DNA of 64,000 bases, taken from NCBI RefSeq assembly GCF_000835495.1, contig NW_015622546.1, positions 3,590,955 through 3,654,954 on the forward strand. Direction: 5' to 3'. Of this stretch, positions 1-11,500 are shown in pieces. Origin of the DNA: Cladophialophora immunda (taxonomy: Eukaryota; Ascomycota; Eurotiomycetes; Chaetothyriales; Herpotrichiellaceae). The notes beneath the pieces were generated by a model. That model was given only the letters and a program-made list of their open reading frames with translations, was not told the DNA's origin and did not search any database. Every line of letters begins with the position of its first letter. Positions within the stretch are counted from its first letter, which is position 1. A program made the position numbers and the translations under genes.

Positions 1-413
1 ATTCACCGCCTCGGCCTGTAAACAACTTGGAGCTTCCCATTGAATACTCTACTGGTTCCTTCCATTCCACGTATTGCTCGCAAACATCTATCGCGCCTCA
101 TGCCGATGAAGGAGGGCTTTTGAGAGAATCCTATGCTCCCTTTGTCCTGACCAACACGCGTTTTTCTCGACCAAAAGAACGCGATTGACGCGTCGGTCAG
201 GAACGCGAAGTGCACGGAGTATCGGTCTAAACGGCAGCTTCAGCATCTGGACTACATATTTCACGACAGGCGATTGAGGGCTGCTTCTTGGCCTATGCTT
301 TGCTATACTCAAGCCAACCTCTCTCGATTTCAACCCTGACGAGAGGTATTCCAGTTCAAAACTAGGCCAGAGATATTGAAACCACGACTCCGTGCAACAA
401 AAACAACAACAAC
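1..413. other. 5' flank of the sirtuin gene
   Basis: No open frame here looks coding. The stretch is presumably the promoter and leader of the sirtuin gene. A TACGGAGTA-like variant (CACGGAGTA) lies near position 213. Confidence 0.4.
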
Positions 414-2410
414 ATGGGCCTTCGAGAAGTGACCGGCGAGGACGAGCGAGCACTGCAAGAAATTGCAGACTGTCTGGCGAACTCGCACAAGGTCTTGCTT
501 GTGACTGGCGCAGGCATCAGTACCAGCTGTGGCATTCCTGTGCGTGTCACGGCTACCATGGTTGGCTTGATATTAACTGTGCAAAGGACTTCCGCTCCAA
601 AGATGGACTGTACAACATGATTCCCGGGCAGACCATGCTCCCGACACCGCCGCCATCAGAGCCTTCCACGCCTACGCATGCGCGGTTCAAAGACCTGGCT
701 GTCGACGAGGAGCCTTGTTCGTCCCAATCGAGAAGCCGAAGAGTATCGTCGAGTCCTTCGTCGCGCCTGCGCGGCCAGGACTTGTTTGACTCGCGAGTGT
801 TTCAACATGCCGAATCCACCACCATCTTTTACCAATTTATCGCTTCTCTTCGGCAGAAAATCCGCGACGAGGTGCGGTCCACGAGCTCCGTGCACAAATT
901 CGTCAGGGTGCTTCGCGACGGCGGTCGGTTGATGAGATGCTATACTCAGAATATAGACGGTCTTGAGCTAAGAGAAGGACTTGTGACGGATCTGGCGCGC
1001 GGCAAGGGAAACAAACGCCGGTTCATGAAGAAGCACTACGAGGCTCCCCGTCCAACACATACACCGGGAACGGACTTTGATGGAGGATGCGAAGTCGTGC
1101 AACTACATGGTGATTTAGAGAAGCTCCGCTGCACCATGTGTTCTACGCAGTATCCCTGGACCGATGAGCAGACCGAGGTCTATCTTGAGGGAGCTGCGGC
1201 GGACTGCCCCAAGTGCCGCGACAAGAGTGACGAAAGACAAGCGAGTGGGAAACGCGGTCTTGCAGTAGGCGCGCTCCGCCCGAACATCGTCCTCTATGGA
1301 GAAGACCACCCTTCGAACACGTTGCTCACGCCGCTGATCCCCTTTGACGCCAGCTGTCAACCAGACGTGTTGATCATCATGGGAACGTCGCTGAAGGTTT
1401 TCGGGCTCCAGAAGATTGTACGAGAATTCGCAAAAGCCGTCCATTCACACAAGAATGGCAAAGGAAGAGTGATCTTTGTCAATCGTACTCGTCCAGCAGA
1501 GAGTGTGTGGGACGGCATCATCGACGACTTTGTGGCCATGGACTGCGATGACTGGGTAGACGACCTGAAGAGACGCCGGCACGATCTATGGCTCCGGCAA
1601 GGAGAGATTGATATGACGGTGACGAAGTCGCAGCAGCCGAAAAGAAAACGAAAGTCAATGGAAGAATGTCCGGGGAAGGAGAACAGACCCGAGAAGAAAG
1701 CTAGGGTAATCGTGGAAATCCGTCGTCCTGCGAAGCCGAGACAGGTCTCATCCAGCACCCCGAAGAAGGACAGATCCGTTACAAAGATGGCCAGGCATCC
1801 TTCCGACTATCCGGCGCGAGGAATACTGTCCCCTCTAGCACAGGCGAAAAGACCACAGATTTCGCCTTTCACGAGTCCGATTCGAATGGAGGACGAGGCT
1901 GGCCTCTTGAGTCCCATTAAGCGAGGAACACCTAGCCGCCCGCCATTTTCTCCCTTCACACCCCGGCTTCGTCCTACAAGCGCAAGACGGTCCGATGACC
2001 ACATGAATGTCCCAGAACATCGGCAAGGCACGCCGATGCGACCTGCGTTCTCACCATTGACGCCAGGTGTCCGCTCTGGGAGCAAGTTGAGGTCAGAGGT
2101 GTTTATAGATGACTACTTGGACAACCAAGCCTTACCCAGCAGTCCTCCCGTCGAAGACTTTGAGATAGAGTCGCTGTTGGAAGAGGCTACGTCGATGGTG
2201 GAGGAATCACGCAAGGCTAGTGCATCTGCAGCGAAATCGAGGGAGACCACCTTTATGGCACAGATCTGGGAGCGAGTGAGAGATGGAGGCTTCTTCTCTT
2301 ACGGGCGGGATCCAGACTCGATTCGAAAGCCGGCCGCAGACGACGGTGCCGAGGTTGAGACACCATCGAGAGGTCCACGAGGCCGGAAAGTCGACGTTTT
2401 TGCCGCCTGA
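414..2410 (+). CDS. hst4: NAD-dependent histone deacetylase, Hst4-type sirtuin
   Basis: Class I sirtuin that uses NAD+ to remove acetyl groups from lysine. Hst3/Hst4 proteins are known to act in the nucleus on H3K56ac. The ATG at 414 opens exon 1 (414-539) with the cofactor motif TGAGIST at about residues 31-37. A 47-bp intron (540-586) joins GIP to DFRSKDGLYNM. Further motifs are TQNID (162-166), catalytic His216 in QLHGD, zinc cysteines 224, 227, 249 and 252, then a GTSLKV and an FVNRT segment. A long insert after DGLYNM and the basic, proline/serine-rich tail (about residue 400 on) fit Hst4 rather than Sir2. Predicted length is 649 aa. The longer open frame from 392 begins with GTG and reads through the intron. 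Family assignment is firm; Hst4 versus Hst3 is by overall architecture. Confidence 0.92.
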
Positions 2411-3537
2411 TTTGGTGTTGCTCAAGGAATAGATTCATCAACATTGGGCCATGGATGGACACCCGTGTTGATTCGATACGAGGCTACGACTGTACGACTT
2501 TGGGCAGAGCAATACAAGTAGTAAGGGAAGGGGGCTTCTCACAGCAGATGACAATATTTTGGAGTTTTGGCGTTTGGAATCTGGCGCCCAAGCACAGCGG
2601 GACTCGTGTGGGAAAATGCGGTGCCGCAGATGCCCATCGATGCACAATTTGGCGTCAACCAGCCAAACAACCTGACCATGTAGCAGCGTCATTTCTAGGC
2701 GTTGCTTTTTCTTTCTCTTTCTCACTTTTGGCTTTTTCCGCACCAAGAACCATCTCGCCCGAGTGTTTCCGGCCGAGGCAAACTTCTTGTCCCATCATGC
2801 TCTGCCCTTCAACCCATCGCTTGATCATTTCTGACCAATATTTTAAGCGCACATGACAAATGTACCGCGGTATAGCAGCCGCCTCGTCTTTCGTCTGACC
2901 CGTGCGCCCGGCGAGGGTCTCTGGGTCTCGACTCCAGCCCCCCCCCCCCCCCCACAACCCCCCCCCCCCCCCCCCCCCCCCCCCAAGTATATCATTCCGA
3001 CACTTTCCACTCCCTCCCTCCCCCCCTCTTTTTTTCCTCCTCGATGCTGCCTCCGTGAACAGACCGCAATCTTCCAAGAAGGATCCCCGGTTGCTTTTTA
3101 TTCTAACTATCTACAGGACGTCGGCCTGCCAATCCGACACAGTGTACGGAGTATTTTGACTGTGTCTTGAAAATCGTCGCGGAACTATTTTTTTGCGGGG
3201 TTCGGTCTACAAAGCTTTTTTTTTTCTGGTTGCTTGGAGACACAAAAAAGAAAACGTTCAGCGGTTCGGAAGTCAGCGTTTTGAGAGGTTGCGAGGAGTC
3301 TTGTTTTGGGGAGACACACGAGGAGTCCATCTCCTTCACGACTACGTCTGATTTTAATCGCTTGGGATACTGACCACAGTCCCAAGCACTAGTTGCTGGC
3401 TGTTGTTCGCTCCGGAAGAGTCGGAGGACGTGGCAAGGACAGAGTCTTTGCCGGGGTAGACACACGGGGAAGAAGGGCACAAACTGCTTACGCGGCATAA
3501 GCTCACTACCGCACCCTCTTACCAAAGTCCATCAGAC
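2411..3537. other. Intergenic region upstream of RIB3
   Basis: About 1.1 kb without a convincing gene. It holds the 3' end of the sirtuin transcript, two long C homopolymers, a CT-rich stretch near 3000-3050 and a GTACGGAGTA motif at 3144-3153. The short frames over it are low-complexity shadows. Confidence 0.5.
2938..2984. repeat. C16-ACAA-C27 homopolymer tract
   Basis: Two runs of C (2938-2953 and 2958-2984) separated by ACAA. The opposite strand is a G-run able in principle to form quadruplex-type structure. Exact lengths may be affected by sequencing slippage. Confidence 0.9.
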
Positions 3538-4260
3538 ATGCAGCCCCCCAGCAACATGGCCAAGGGGTTCGACACCATCGAATCCACCATCGAAGCCTTC
3601 CGCAACGGCGAGTTCATCGTGGTGCTCGACTCTCAAGACCGTGAGAATGAAGGTGACCTGATCATCGCCGCCGAGGACGTCACCACCGAGAAGATGGCCT
3701 TCATGGTTCGCTACACCAGTGGACTCATCTGTGCCCCCATCACCTCCCAACTCGCTGCTGGATTGGCCCTCCCGCAGATGGTGGTGGACAATGAAGATCC
3801 CAACCGCACGGCCTATACCATCTCGATTGACTCGAATGACGAGAGCGTCAGCACCGGCATCTCGGCCCATGATCGCGCCTTGACCTGCCGCACCCTCGCC
3901 AGCAAGAAAGCCACCGTCGACAGCTTCCGCCGACCTGGCCACGTCTTCCCACTCCGTGCTAGGGACGGAGGTGTGTTGGAGCGAACGGGCCACACCGAAG
4001 CAGCGGTCGAATTCTGTCGCCTGGCGGGCAAGGCCAAAGTCGGGGTCATCTGCGAGATGGTTGACGACGGAGAGCCGGTCCTCGGACAGACGGCCATGCG
4101 CGAACCCGGCATGATGAGGCGCGATGCTTGTCTGGAGTTTGGCCGCAAGTGGGGACTCAAGGTTTGTACGATCGAAGACCTGGTCGACTATGTGCAGAAG
4201 GAGAAGATGGTGAGGAATGGCCATGGGCACGTCACGAACGGGGTTAATGGGTACCATTGA
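3538..4260 (+). CDS. RIB3: 3,4-dihydroxy-2-butanone 4-phosphate synthase
   Basis: Converts ribulose 5-phosphate to 3,4-dihydroxy-2-butanone 4-phosphate and formate, giving the four-carbon unit of riboflavin. Single exon, 240 aa, about the size of yeast Rib3 and without the bacterial GTP cyclohydrolase II fusion. The acidic metal/substrate loop RENEGD is at residues 35-40. The conserved RPGHVFPLRA and GHTEAAV segments (about residues 130-160) match the RibB/Rib3 core. The ATG at 3538 is followed by MQPPSN and then the family's usual start at FDTIE. Cytosolic enzyme by family knowledge. The C-terminal tail after YVQKEK is short and variable. Confidence 0.96.
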   Translation: MQPPSNMAKGFDTIESTIEAFRNGEFIVVLDSQDRENEGDLIIAAEDVTTEKMAFMVRYTSGLICAPITSQLAAGLALPQMVVDNEDPNRTAYTISIDSNDESVSTGISAHDRALTCRTLASKKATVDSFRRPGHVFPLRARDGGVLERTGHTEAAVEFCRLAGKAKVGVICEMVDDGEPVLGQTAMREPGMMRRDACLEFGRKWGLKVCTIEDLVDYVQKEKMVRNGHGHVTNGVNGYH

Positions 4261-5785
4261 CGAGGGTCGAATGATGAGTCGAGCGGATTGCTAGACATGA
4301 CTGAAGATTGCGTACAATGCAGTGAAGTTACTGAATGATGAAATGAAACTTGAATGTCCTGGTAGTGTGTTGTTCCCCCTTGCCATGATATTCCATCGCG
4401 AAGCCTTGTGCGCAGTCTGGCGCCATGAGGCCGAAGGGCGCCCACCAGGCTGCGGATGACGTCAAGCTGCCTGCGGCCTGCGGCATGCGAACTGCAAACT
4501 GCGCTGCCACGCATCCCCAGCAATTGGCGTCTCGACTGTTTCTCACCTCAGCACTTACTTTCTCGCAGCCTCCACCGACCACGAGTAATATCAGTTCAAC
4601 TCGGGCTTCCCCATGTTTCTGCTCTGCTTTGGCGTTGGTACTGGTGTCCATCTGCTTCCTCGTCCAATGCTTCTCAGAATGAACGCACCTCCGCACTGTG
4701 ATGGAGGCGACTGTCACAGTTTGCAAGCCACCATTTTGTGCAGTGAATCAAAACTGTCCAAGAATCAATCTCGCTCAAATCTTCCGCAACAGGGCTAGAA
4801 CCACCCTGACTTACGTCTCCCATCCCCCTCGGCAAGGCGCAGGCCAAGGAGGAGGGGGTATTGTGTCGGATTTTGCCAAATTTGGTGTTGCTTCTCCCGG
4901 GGTCAATCCCGTGTTCAGCAATCCACGTCGCCCCCCCGTGCCGACAAGAAAATCAGCGAGACCCGGATCCTGGCTAACGCTCCAAGACAGCAGGGGTGGC
5001 CTCTTTTCAGAAAAGCAGAATCAACCTCTTCGGGCCACCCATTTCTCCTCCCGGTCAACTGAGTCCTCGACGGACGCACTCAACGAGGCCCTGGCGGCGT
5101 TCCTTTGAGCAGCCACTATCGCTTCGCCCCCCGTCTCAGCCTCACGCTAAACCGGACATGATGCAGGGCCCAAATAATACGCGAGCCGCGAGATCTGCTT
5201 AGGATAGGGATCCAAACGGCCTTTTCCTCGCTCTCCGTACTTCGTGCCTCTCTCCTTCATCTCTGCCTCGCTCTTGCTTTTGTTGGTTTGCTCTTTTCGT
5301 GGCTTTGACTGAAGCTCGGCTGAGTCTCACGTGGGAGAGTCGGACGCATCTTTCTGAGGCTTGTCTGGCCGTGGTACCTGTCACTTGCGACCAAATAAGG
5401 AGCCTGGTGTGCCGCACGTCTCTCCCTCTACTATTCCCCTCTCTTTCGCTATTCTCTCGTTTGACTACCTACCCATACAGACGCACATACACTGACGGAG
5501 TTTGGATTACGTTTCCTTGCCTCCTGCGGCGCTTTTGCTCTTCTACTTTGGTTACGTTGTCTTGGCTGTTTGCATTGCCTCTCCGCGCTGCCTGCATTTT
5601 ACCAGACATAACGCCAACCTCGACTTTGGTTCCAGCTCTTCGATCCACACTCCATCAAGCGTTCCATATACTTTTTGATTCAGCATAGGCAAAATTCAGA
5701 CCACGACACTTCTAAAATACAAAAGCTCGCGTCGGAGAACCGGAAGCAGAGGATCATTCCCTGACTAAAGTTATTACCCATCTCA
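4261..5785. other. Intergenic region with pyrimidine-rich leader
   Basis: No gene recognised. The last 600 bases (about 5200-5785) are CT-rich, typical of fungal promoters and leaders, and probably belong to the downstream membrane-protein gene. A CTCCGTAC half-motif lies at 5233-5240. Open frames of up to 136 codons here lack coding character. Confidence 0.45.
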
Positions 5786-6538
5786 ATGGCTCCGGCCTCA
5801 TCACGTCTCTTCCCTCGACAGGGCTTCGGTGACAATGACGGTCCAGGCGACTTTGGCGACCACAGGGGTCCTGGCGATGGCAAGGGAGTGTCGACCTGGG
5901 CAATCCTTGGTATAGTGATTGCCATTGCCGTTATTGGGCTCATTGTTGGCTTCGTGATCTTCCGACGCATTCGACGCCGCCGCAGCAGGACGGCGATTCC
6001 TGCAATTAACCTCCACCCCCCAACATCGAACAAACCTCCATCAACTACCCCATCAGCGGGCGACCCCTCGAAATACGGCGCCAGTAGCAATGGAGGGTAC
6101 ACGGCGACGGCCGACCAGAACCAGTCCCTGCTGAACAACGCAGAGGCACCCGCCATCGTCACGTGGGATCCCAGGGCATCCGAGCACGGCGGCGTCGGGT
6201 CCACGCAGGACGGGTTCGGATATGACAACAACCTCAACCTCCTCCAGCGGCCAGCCAGCGTGGCCAGCTTCTCCGCCCCGCCTCCCCGGTACGAGGAAGC
6301 TACCAGCGGCACCGGCACTGCTGCTGGGCCCCGACCACAAGGCGAGGCTGCGAGCTACTTCAACACCGCGGTGCCGATGGGCCAGGAGCGCGGACGTAGC
6401 CTCACCCGCGAAGGCGAGGGATCGAGGCCGCGCGCCCTGAGCGTCGACCAGAGGAGCATCAACGGGGACCGGAGGCGGAGCATGTCGCGGTTCAGAGAGG
6501 AGGGCATGTTCGACGTCAACGTCGAAGCGAAAAGCTGA
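5786..6538 (+). CDS. Single-pass membrane protein with a PPxY motif
   Basis: Not assigned to a named family. The 250-aa single-exon product has a short Gly/Asp-rich N-terminal segment, one transmembrane helix at about residues 38-59, then a strongly basic stop-transfer stretch (RRIRRRRSR), which predicts a cytoplasmic C-terminus. The tail is low-complexity and Pro/Ser/Gly-rich, and contains PPRY at residues 166-169. PPxY motifs are known ligands of WW domains such as those of Rsp5/Nedd4 ubiquitin ligases, so an adaptor-like or ubiquitinated membrane protein is plausible but inferred. RSxS-type sites near the C-terminus (SLTREG, RRRSMSR) could be phosphorylated. No cleavable signal peptide is obvious; the helix probably acts as signal-anchor. 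Confidence 0.75.
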   Translation: MAPASSRLFPRQGFGDNDGPGDFGDHRGPGDGKGVSTWAILGIVIAIAVIGLIVGFVIFRRIRRRRSRTAIPAINLHPPTSNKPPSTTPSAGDPSKYGASSNGGYTATADQNQSLLNNAEAPAIVTWDPRASEHGGVGSTQDGFGYDNNLNLLQRPASVASFSAPPPRYEEATSGTGTAAGPRPQGEAASYFNTAVPMGQERGRSLTREGEGSRPRALSVDQRSINGDRRRSMSRFREEGMFDVNVEAKS

Positions 6539-7069
6539 TCATGCCTACATTTCTTTTATTATTTGGTTATTGGGTTCGATTCCCTTTTTTAAACACCCCG
6601 TTCGTTGCAGCATGGCTGGATGAGCCATATGCACATGCATGCAGGCACGTTTTGTACGGAGTTCCGGGGAAAACATCGCGGGATATGATACCTTGATGTA
6701 CATGGTTTTATGGATATACAATACTCATGTGGCTTGAATGGTACAAATTCTGATTTCGGAAGAGCTTTCTGGCTTGTGCTCTACAAGCAACAATAAAACG
6801 GCCGGTGATATATCTGGGGTATCATTTTTTCTCGATTTTTGCCCTTTTTGCACCTATTTCCACTCCCATTCCAACCAACCCCCTCGATCCCATTTCTGAG
6901 GCGCCTACCTGGACGCCGTTCCTTTTGTAATACAGAAACCTTCGGCCCGAGAGTATGAAATTTGATCAGCTCCAGATCGGCCATGGGCTTAAAGGTGCAC
7001 ATTGCCTGGAAAAACACCACCCGCATGCATGATGCTGCATCGGACAACAAGCGCGAGCATGCTGACGCC
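6539..7069. other. Convergent 3' intergenic region
   Basis: Lies between the 3' ends of the membrane-protein gene (+) and the TFIIE-beta gene (-). AT-rich stretches near 6550-6600 and 6700-6830 probably carry the poly(A) signals. A GTACGGAGTT motif is at 6654-6663. No coding sequence seen. Confidence 0.45.
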
Positions 7070-7768
7070 CTACTTCTTGATCTCTGGCTTCTTCTCGGAG
7101 TAATCCCTAAATAAACCCTGCATGTGCACGTTTGTGATTTTCTGCCCTCTGCGCACTTTCCGCTTCTCCTTCTTGGGTTTCGCCGTCAGGTCCGTCCGAG
7201 CCGGTTCACCCGTGGACTTGTGATTCATCTTCCGAAGCTCTTTGATGGTGTCCTCGACGCTCGGCAACGGGATCTGGTTCCAGAGGTCCTTGAACTCTTG
7301 GTCGAGCGGCGCGTGGAGGGTGGGGTCATCGATCCAGACCATCCGCGGGTGGTGGTCCTTCTTGTTGCGGGTCACCAGCAAGCGGTGCTCGGCCTCGAGT
7401 TTGTCGATGGCGTCCGCGACATCGGCCCAGCCGTCCTTCAACTTCGACACCTGGATCCCCATCGCAGTCTCTTGCTTCTGGAGGAACTGGAGCAGGGAGT
7501 CGGCGTCGGTGATGTTGTGCTCCGGTTTGAACAGGAAACTGTCCGTTTCCTTGTCATATGTGACTTTGGAATTGGCGTTGAGAACGGCCAGGAAATGCTG
7601 GACCGTGGTCTCGTCGCGTCTCTGGACCGGTAGGACGAAGGTGATCAGGTCGGAGGCAGAGATGCGCTCGGGGAACTTTTCCCGTAACCGTCCCACGGCG
7701 TAGACGGCGTTGGTGCGGACATCTATCCCTGCCGGATCGGTCACGGGCGGCGCGTAGAAAGATGACAT
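7070..7768 (-). CDS. TFA2: Transcription initiation factor IIE subunit beta
   Basis: Small subunit of TFIIE, which recruits and regulates TFIIH at the RNA polymerase II pre-initiation complex. The 232-aa frame carries the tandem winged-helix core: NAVYAVGRLREKFPERIS... for the first and FKPEHNITDADSLLQFLQKQ followed by LKDGWADVADAIDKLE for the second. The family hallmark segment LLVTRNKKDHHPRMVW is intact, and a basic tail ends in THMQGLFRDYS-like sequence (NVHMQGLFRDYS). It is shorter than most fungal homologues because the usual disordered N-terminal region before the first winged helix is missing. An additional upstream exon is possible (a CACCAG acceptor-like site sits 6 nt before the ATG) but I could not find one. 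Divergent from the Mlp1-like gene. Confidence 0.88.
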   Translation of the reverse strand: MSSFYAPPVTDPAGIDVRTNAVYAVGRLREKFPERISASDLITFVLPVQRRDETTVQHFLAVLNANSKVTYDKETDSFLFKPEHNITDADSLLQFLQKQETAMGIQVSKLKDGWADVADAIDKLEAEHRLLVTRNKKDHHPRMVWIDDPTLHAPLDQEFKDLWNQIPLPSVEDTIKELRKMNHKSTGEPARTDLTAKPKKEKRKVRRGQKITNVHMQGLFRDYSEKKPEIKK

Positions 7769-8521
7769 ATTCGGCTGGTGAGTCTGTTCAAAGCGCGAAT
7801 GTTCTCTTTGTTTGCGGTTCCCCCTGGTTGCGGCGGAGCGAGAGGGTGGCGGGTGAGGATGGAAGGGGAGGCCTAGTCAAAGGTTCCGCTTCCGTTTGCG
7901 GCGGAGAGTCTATCTCATTTCGAAGTAGCGAGCAAGTGACAGCGAGCGAGTGTCTGTCGAGGGAATCTGAGCATATGAATGAGAGATGAAGTGAAGAAGA
8001 CTTGACTAACAATCTGAGGTCGAGTTGTCTGTGTGGCGGCTGAGGTATGTGAGGTACTTAGGCATAGATAATCGGCGGGGGCAAGTAAAGCGAAGTCTAG
8101 TACTCCGTACATAGTAGTGAGCCTGGAGCCCCAGTCACTACCGCAACAGGCGTGAACAGCGCCAAAAAGTTAAGGTTGGACTTACATAATTAGGCTCCTA
8201 CACCCTAAGCGAATGCCCCAAGGTCACGTTCTTTCAGTTGCCCGCGCTGCCCGCTTCTGTCTGTTTAGAGATCCATTCTCGAACATCTCCAATTCCATCC
8301 TGTCTTCAACATTCCACCTCTCACCCATTCACCACGTTCGCTCTCTCGCTCCTTCTTATCGTCGCTCGCGCAAGCAGCTTCTTGCGCCATGGTGAGACGG
8401 GTTGAGGTAACTTTCATTTCACCTTGACGTTGCGCTTGTGGTGGGCGCCTTCTTGACTTGAAAGCCACTATCCCTCGTCCACCCGCGAAGACTCAATCAC
8501 AATTCTACAGCCCCCTTCACA
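7769..8521. promoter_or_regulatory. Divergent promoter region, TFIIE-beta / Mlp1
   Basis: A 753-bp region between two head-to-head genes, so it probably contains both promoters. TACTCCGTAC is at 8101-8110 and a CT-rich leader lies at about 8260-8360. No regulatory protein site is assignable with confidence. Confidence 0.45.
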
Positions 8522-11500
8522 ATGGCCGCCGAAGTGGATGTTCGCGCCATCTCGGCCTTCTCCTCCCTGCCTGAGAGTTCCGTCACTTCCCTCATCAGTG
8601 AGCCGACGCCCGAGCTCGTCACTGCCCTTCTGCGCGCCATCGAAGCCAAAGTGAAAGAGTTTGAGCAGAACAAGTCCCAAAAGGTCAAACTCGAAATCGA
8701 GCTCGAAACGGTTGTACGGACCAGTGAATCCAAAGCAAAAGTTCTACAAAACTCGCGCGACAAGGCCCTCGCAGAGTCAAGTAAACTTCGCGTCGAGTTG
8801 CAAACATCAGGTACGAAATTACTCTCGCCGCTTCCCTTAAACCTAGCTGACTTGTATATCACAGAAAATGCACGATCAAAGTTGGAGACTGAGCTCGAGC
8901 AGTACCGCTCTGCCACGGCAAATGAGAATTCGGAACTCAATACTCTCAAGTCTCGGATTTCTTCCCTCGAAGCCTCCAATCGAGATACCTTGGCTCTCCT
9001 TGAATCAAAGAATGCCGCGTACGATAGTCTATCCCAAGATCTCTCGGCTCAGCACCAGAAAGCTGCAGAACTTCGAAAACAAGTCAACACTCTGGAGCAG
9101 TCAGTGCAGTCTGCAAATGCTACCGTTGCGAGTGCAAGATTCAAGGAGCAATCACTTCAGCAAGAAGTAGAAATGCTGAAGAAAAACAATGAGTGGCTAG
9201 AGACAGAGAGGAAGATCAAGGCTGACGAACACACCAATTTCCGAAAGGAAAAGAACGCGCGGATCTCGGAGCTTTCGAGGTTGAACGAGCAATACATCTC
9301 TGAAGCTGAGACTCTGAGACGGTCTGAAACTTCTCTCAAACAACGCTTAGAGGAGCAGACGGCCAGATTTGAAGAGACGCTGGAGGAGATGCAGAAGGTG
9401 CGGGAAGAAAAGATATCGGCTGAGGACGCATTCAGAGTGGAACTCGAGAGCGTGAACCGTCTGGCCGAGCTGCAAGCGGCGTCTGCTGAGACAGCTAAAC
9501 AGCGCGTTCAGGAATTATCCGCTGCTCTGGAGGAAGCTCGTGAGGAGGCGGCAGAAGAGATTGGCACCATTCGTGCCGAGATCGAAACCGAACATAATGA
9601 CCGGGTCGCCGCTGAGCAACGTGTGGCCGAACTCGAGGAGTCTCTGCAGCAGATGTCAAGTGAGCTGGAACAGGCACGGGTAAGACAGAGCACGCCTCAA
9701 CGCACAACCAACGGTTCGGGCATTACGACACCGCTTCGACCTGGAACCCCTAGTGGCATTTTCTCTCCGGCATCCGTATCTAGAGGGAAGTCTCAAATGA
9801 CCATGACTCAACTTTTTTCGGAATACAAGAAGCTCGAAGGAGAACTGGCCAGTGAGAAGCGTGTTAGGGAGCAATTGCAAGAGAACCTTGACGCCATGGT
9901 TGACGAACTGGAAAACAACAGGCCCGAGATTGAGGAACTGCGTGCCGACCACGCCCGACTGCAGAGCGAAGTCGTCGAGATGTCTGCGATCGTCGACAAG
10001 ACGAATGCCGACCGGGACGCCACAGTGAAAGAGCTCAGAAACTGTCGAGGCCAGCTTGAGAGCAAGTCACGCGAGGTCGAGGTTCTGGCTCAACAGCTTC
10101 GAGACAAGGGCTCTGAGATCCGGTACCTTCTGGTCGAGCAATATGTTCGCGAGCGAGGCGAGACCCTCACCCGCGAAGATTTTGAGGAACTGGAGAGGCA
10201 GAGTGAAGCAGCAATGTCACAGGACATGGCAAATCTCTCCGAAAACCAACAACTAATCAATCAGCGGCTCATTGTCTTCAGAAACATCACCGAACTACAA
10301 CAACAGAACGAAAATCAGCTGAAGACGATTCGAAATCTCGTTAGTGAACTAGAGAGCAACGAAGCGAACGACCGGGAGCAACAGAATCATGCGCTTAGCC
10401 GCGAACTAGAGCAAGCTCGGGCACAAATTGCCTCGTACCAGGATGAGCTGAGGACGATGGTTGCTCAGACCAAGAGCTTCGTCAAAGAAAGAGACATGTT
10501 CCGAAACATGCTCACCAGACGCGGTCATTTACCTAGCCAAGTCCAACCGAACGACTTCTCTCGGTCGTTACCAGTCCCCAGTGGAGAGTCACCTGCAGGG
10601 TCTGTAACCGGTGGCGATTCGGACTACGCCAAGCTCTTAAAAGATCTTCAGCAACATTTCGACTCGTATCGACAAGAAGCGACCACTGATCACACAGCTC
10701 TCAAGAACCAGGTTGCCGAGCTGAGCAAGAAAAATTCGCAGTTGCAGGCTGAAATTAGTCGGACTGTGGGGCAATTGACGGCTGCTAATCAACGATACGA
10801 AATGTTACAGGCCAACTATAACTCCCTGAAGCACGAAAATGGGGAGATCCAGAAGAGATCGTGGGCCGCTATGGAGAATGCGACAAAGAACGAGCTCAAG
10901 ACGCAGCAAGTGGCCGAGGACCTCGTGGAAGCCCGAAATCTTTTGGACAGTCTACGCCGTGATTCCGCAAATCTCAAGGCCGAGAAAGATTTGTGGAAGA
11001 GCGTGGAACGGAGACTAATCGAGGACAACGAGTCTTTGCGCAGTGACCGAAGTCGACTAGACCAGCTCAACGCGAGCCTCCAAACAATCATCAACGAGCG
11101 GGAGCAGACAGATTCCGAAACCCGACGTCGCCTTCAATCTCAAGTGGAGTCATTGGAGTCTGAGCTCCAATCGACCAAGAGAAAGCTCAATGACGAAATC
11201 GAAGAGAGTAAGAAGGCTACGCTACGTCGAGAATATGAGCATGAGCAGGCCCAGAAGCGAATAGACGATCTCGTTACCAGCCTGGGCACGACGAAAGAGG
11301 AACTGGCTTCGGCGAAGACGGCTAAGGACCATCTGCAAGCCAGGGTTGATGAGCTCACGGTGGAACTTCGATCTGCAGAAGAACGTTTGGAAGTGCTGAG
11401 CAAACCTGCAGAACCTACAACTGAGTCAAGCGTTCCCGAGGATACTGCTTTGAGCAAAGAACAAGAGCTGGCGGTGGAAATTTCAGAACTCAAACGTGAT

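Noticed and set aside
392..413. Upstream extension of the sirtuin frame (starts MQQKQQQ)
   Set aside because: Its first codon is GTG and the frame would read through the intron, losing the TGAGIS motif; the ATG at 414 with splicing restores it.
6571..6592. T-loop-like GGGTTCGATTCCC followed by a T-run
   Set aside because: A tRNA here would need its first half inside the coding end of the membrane-protein gene; no acceptor or anticodon stem is present.
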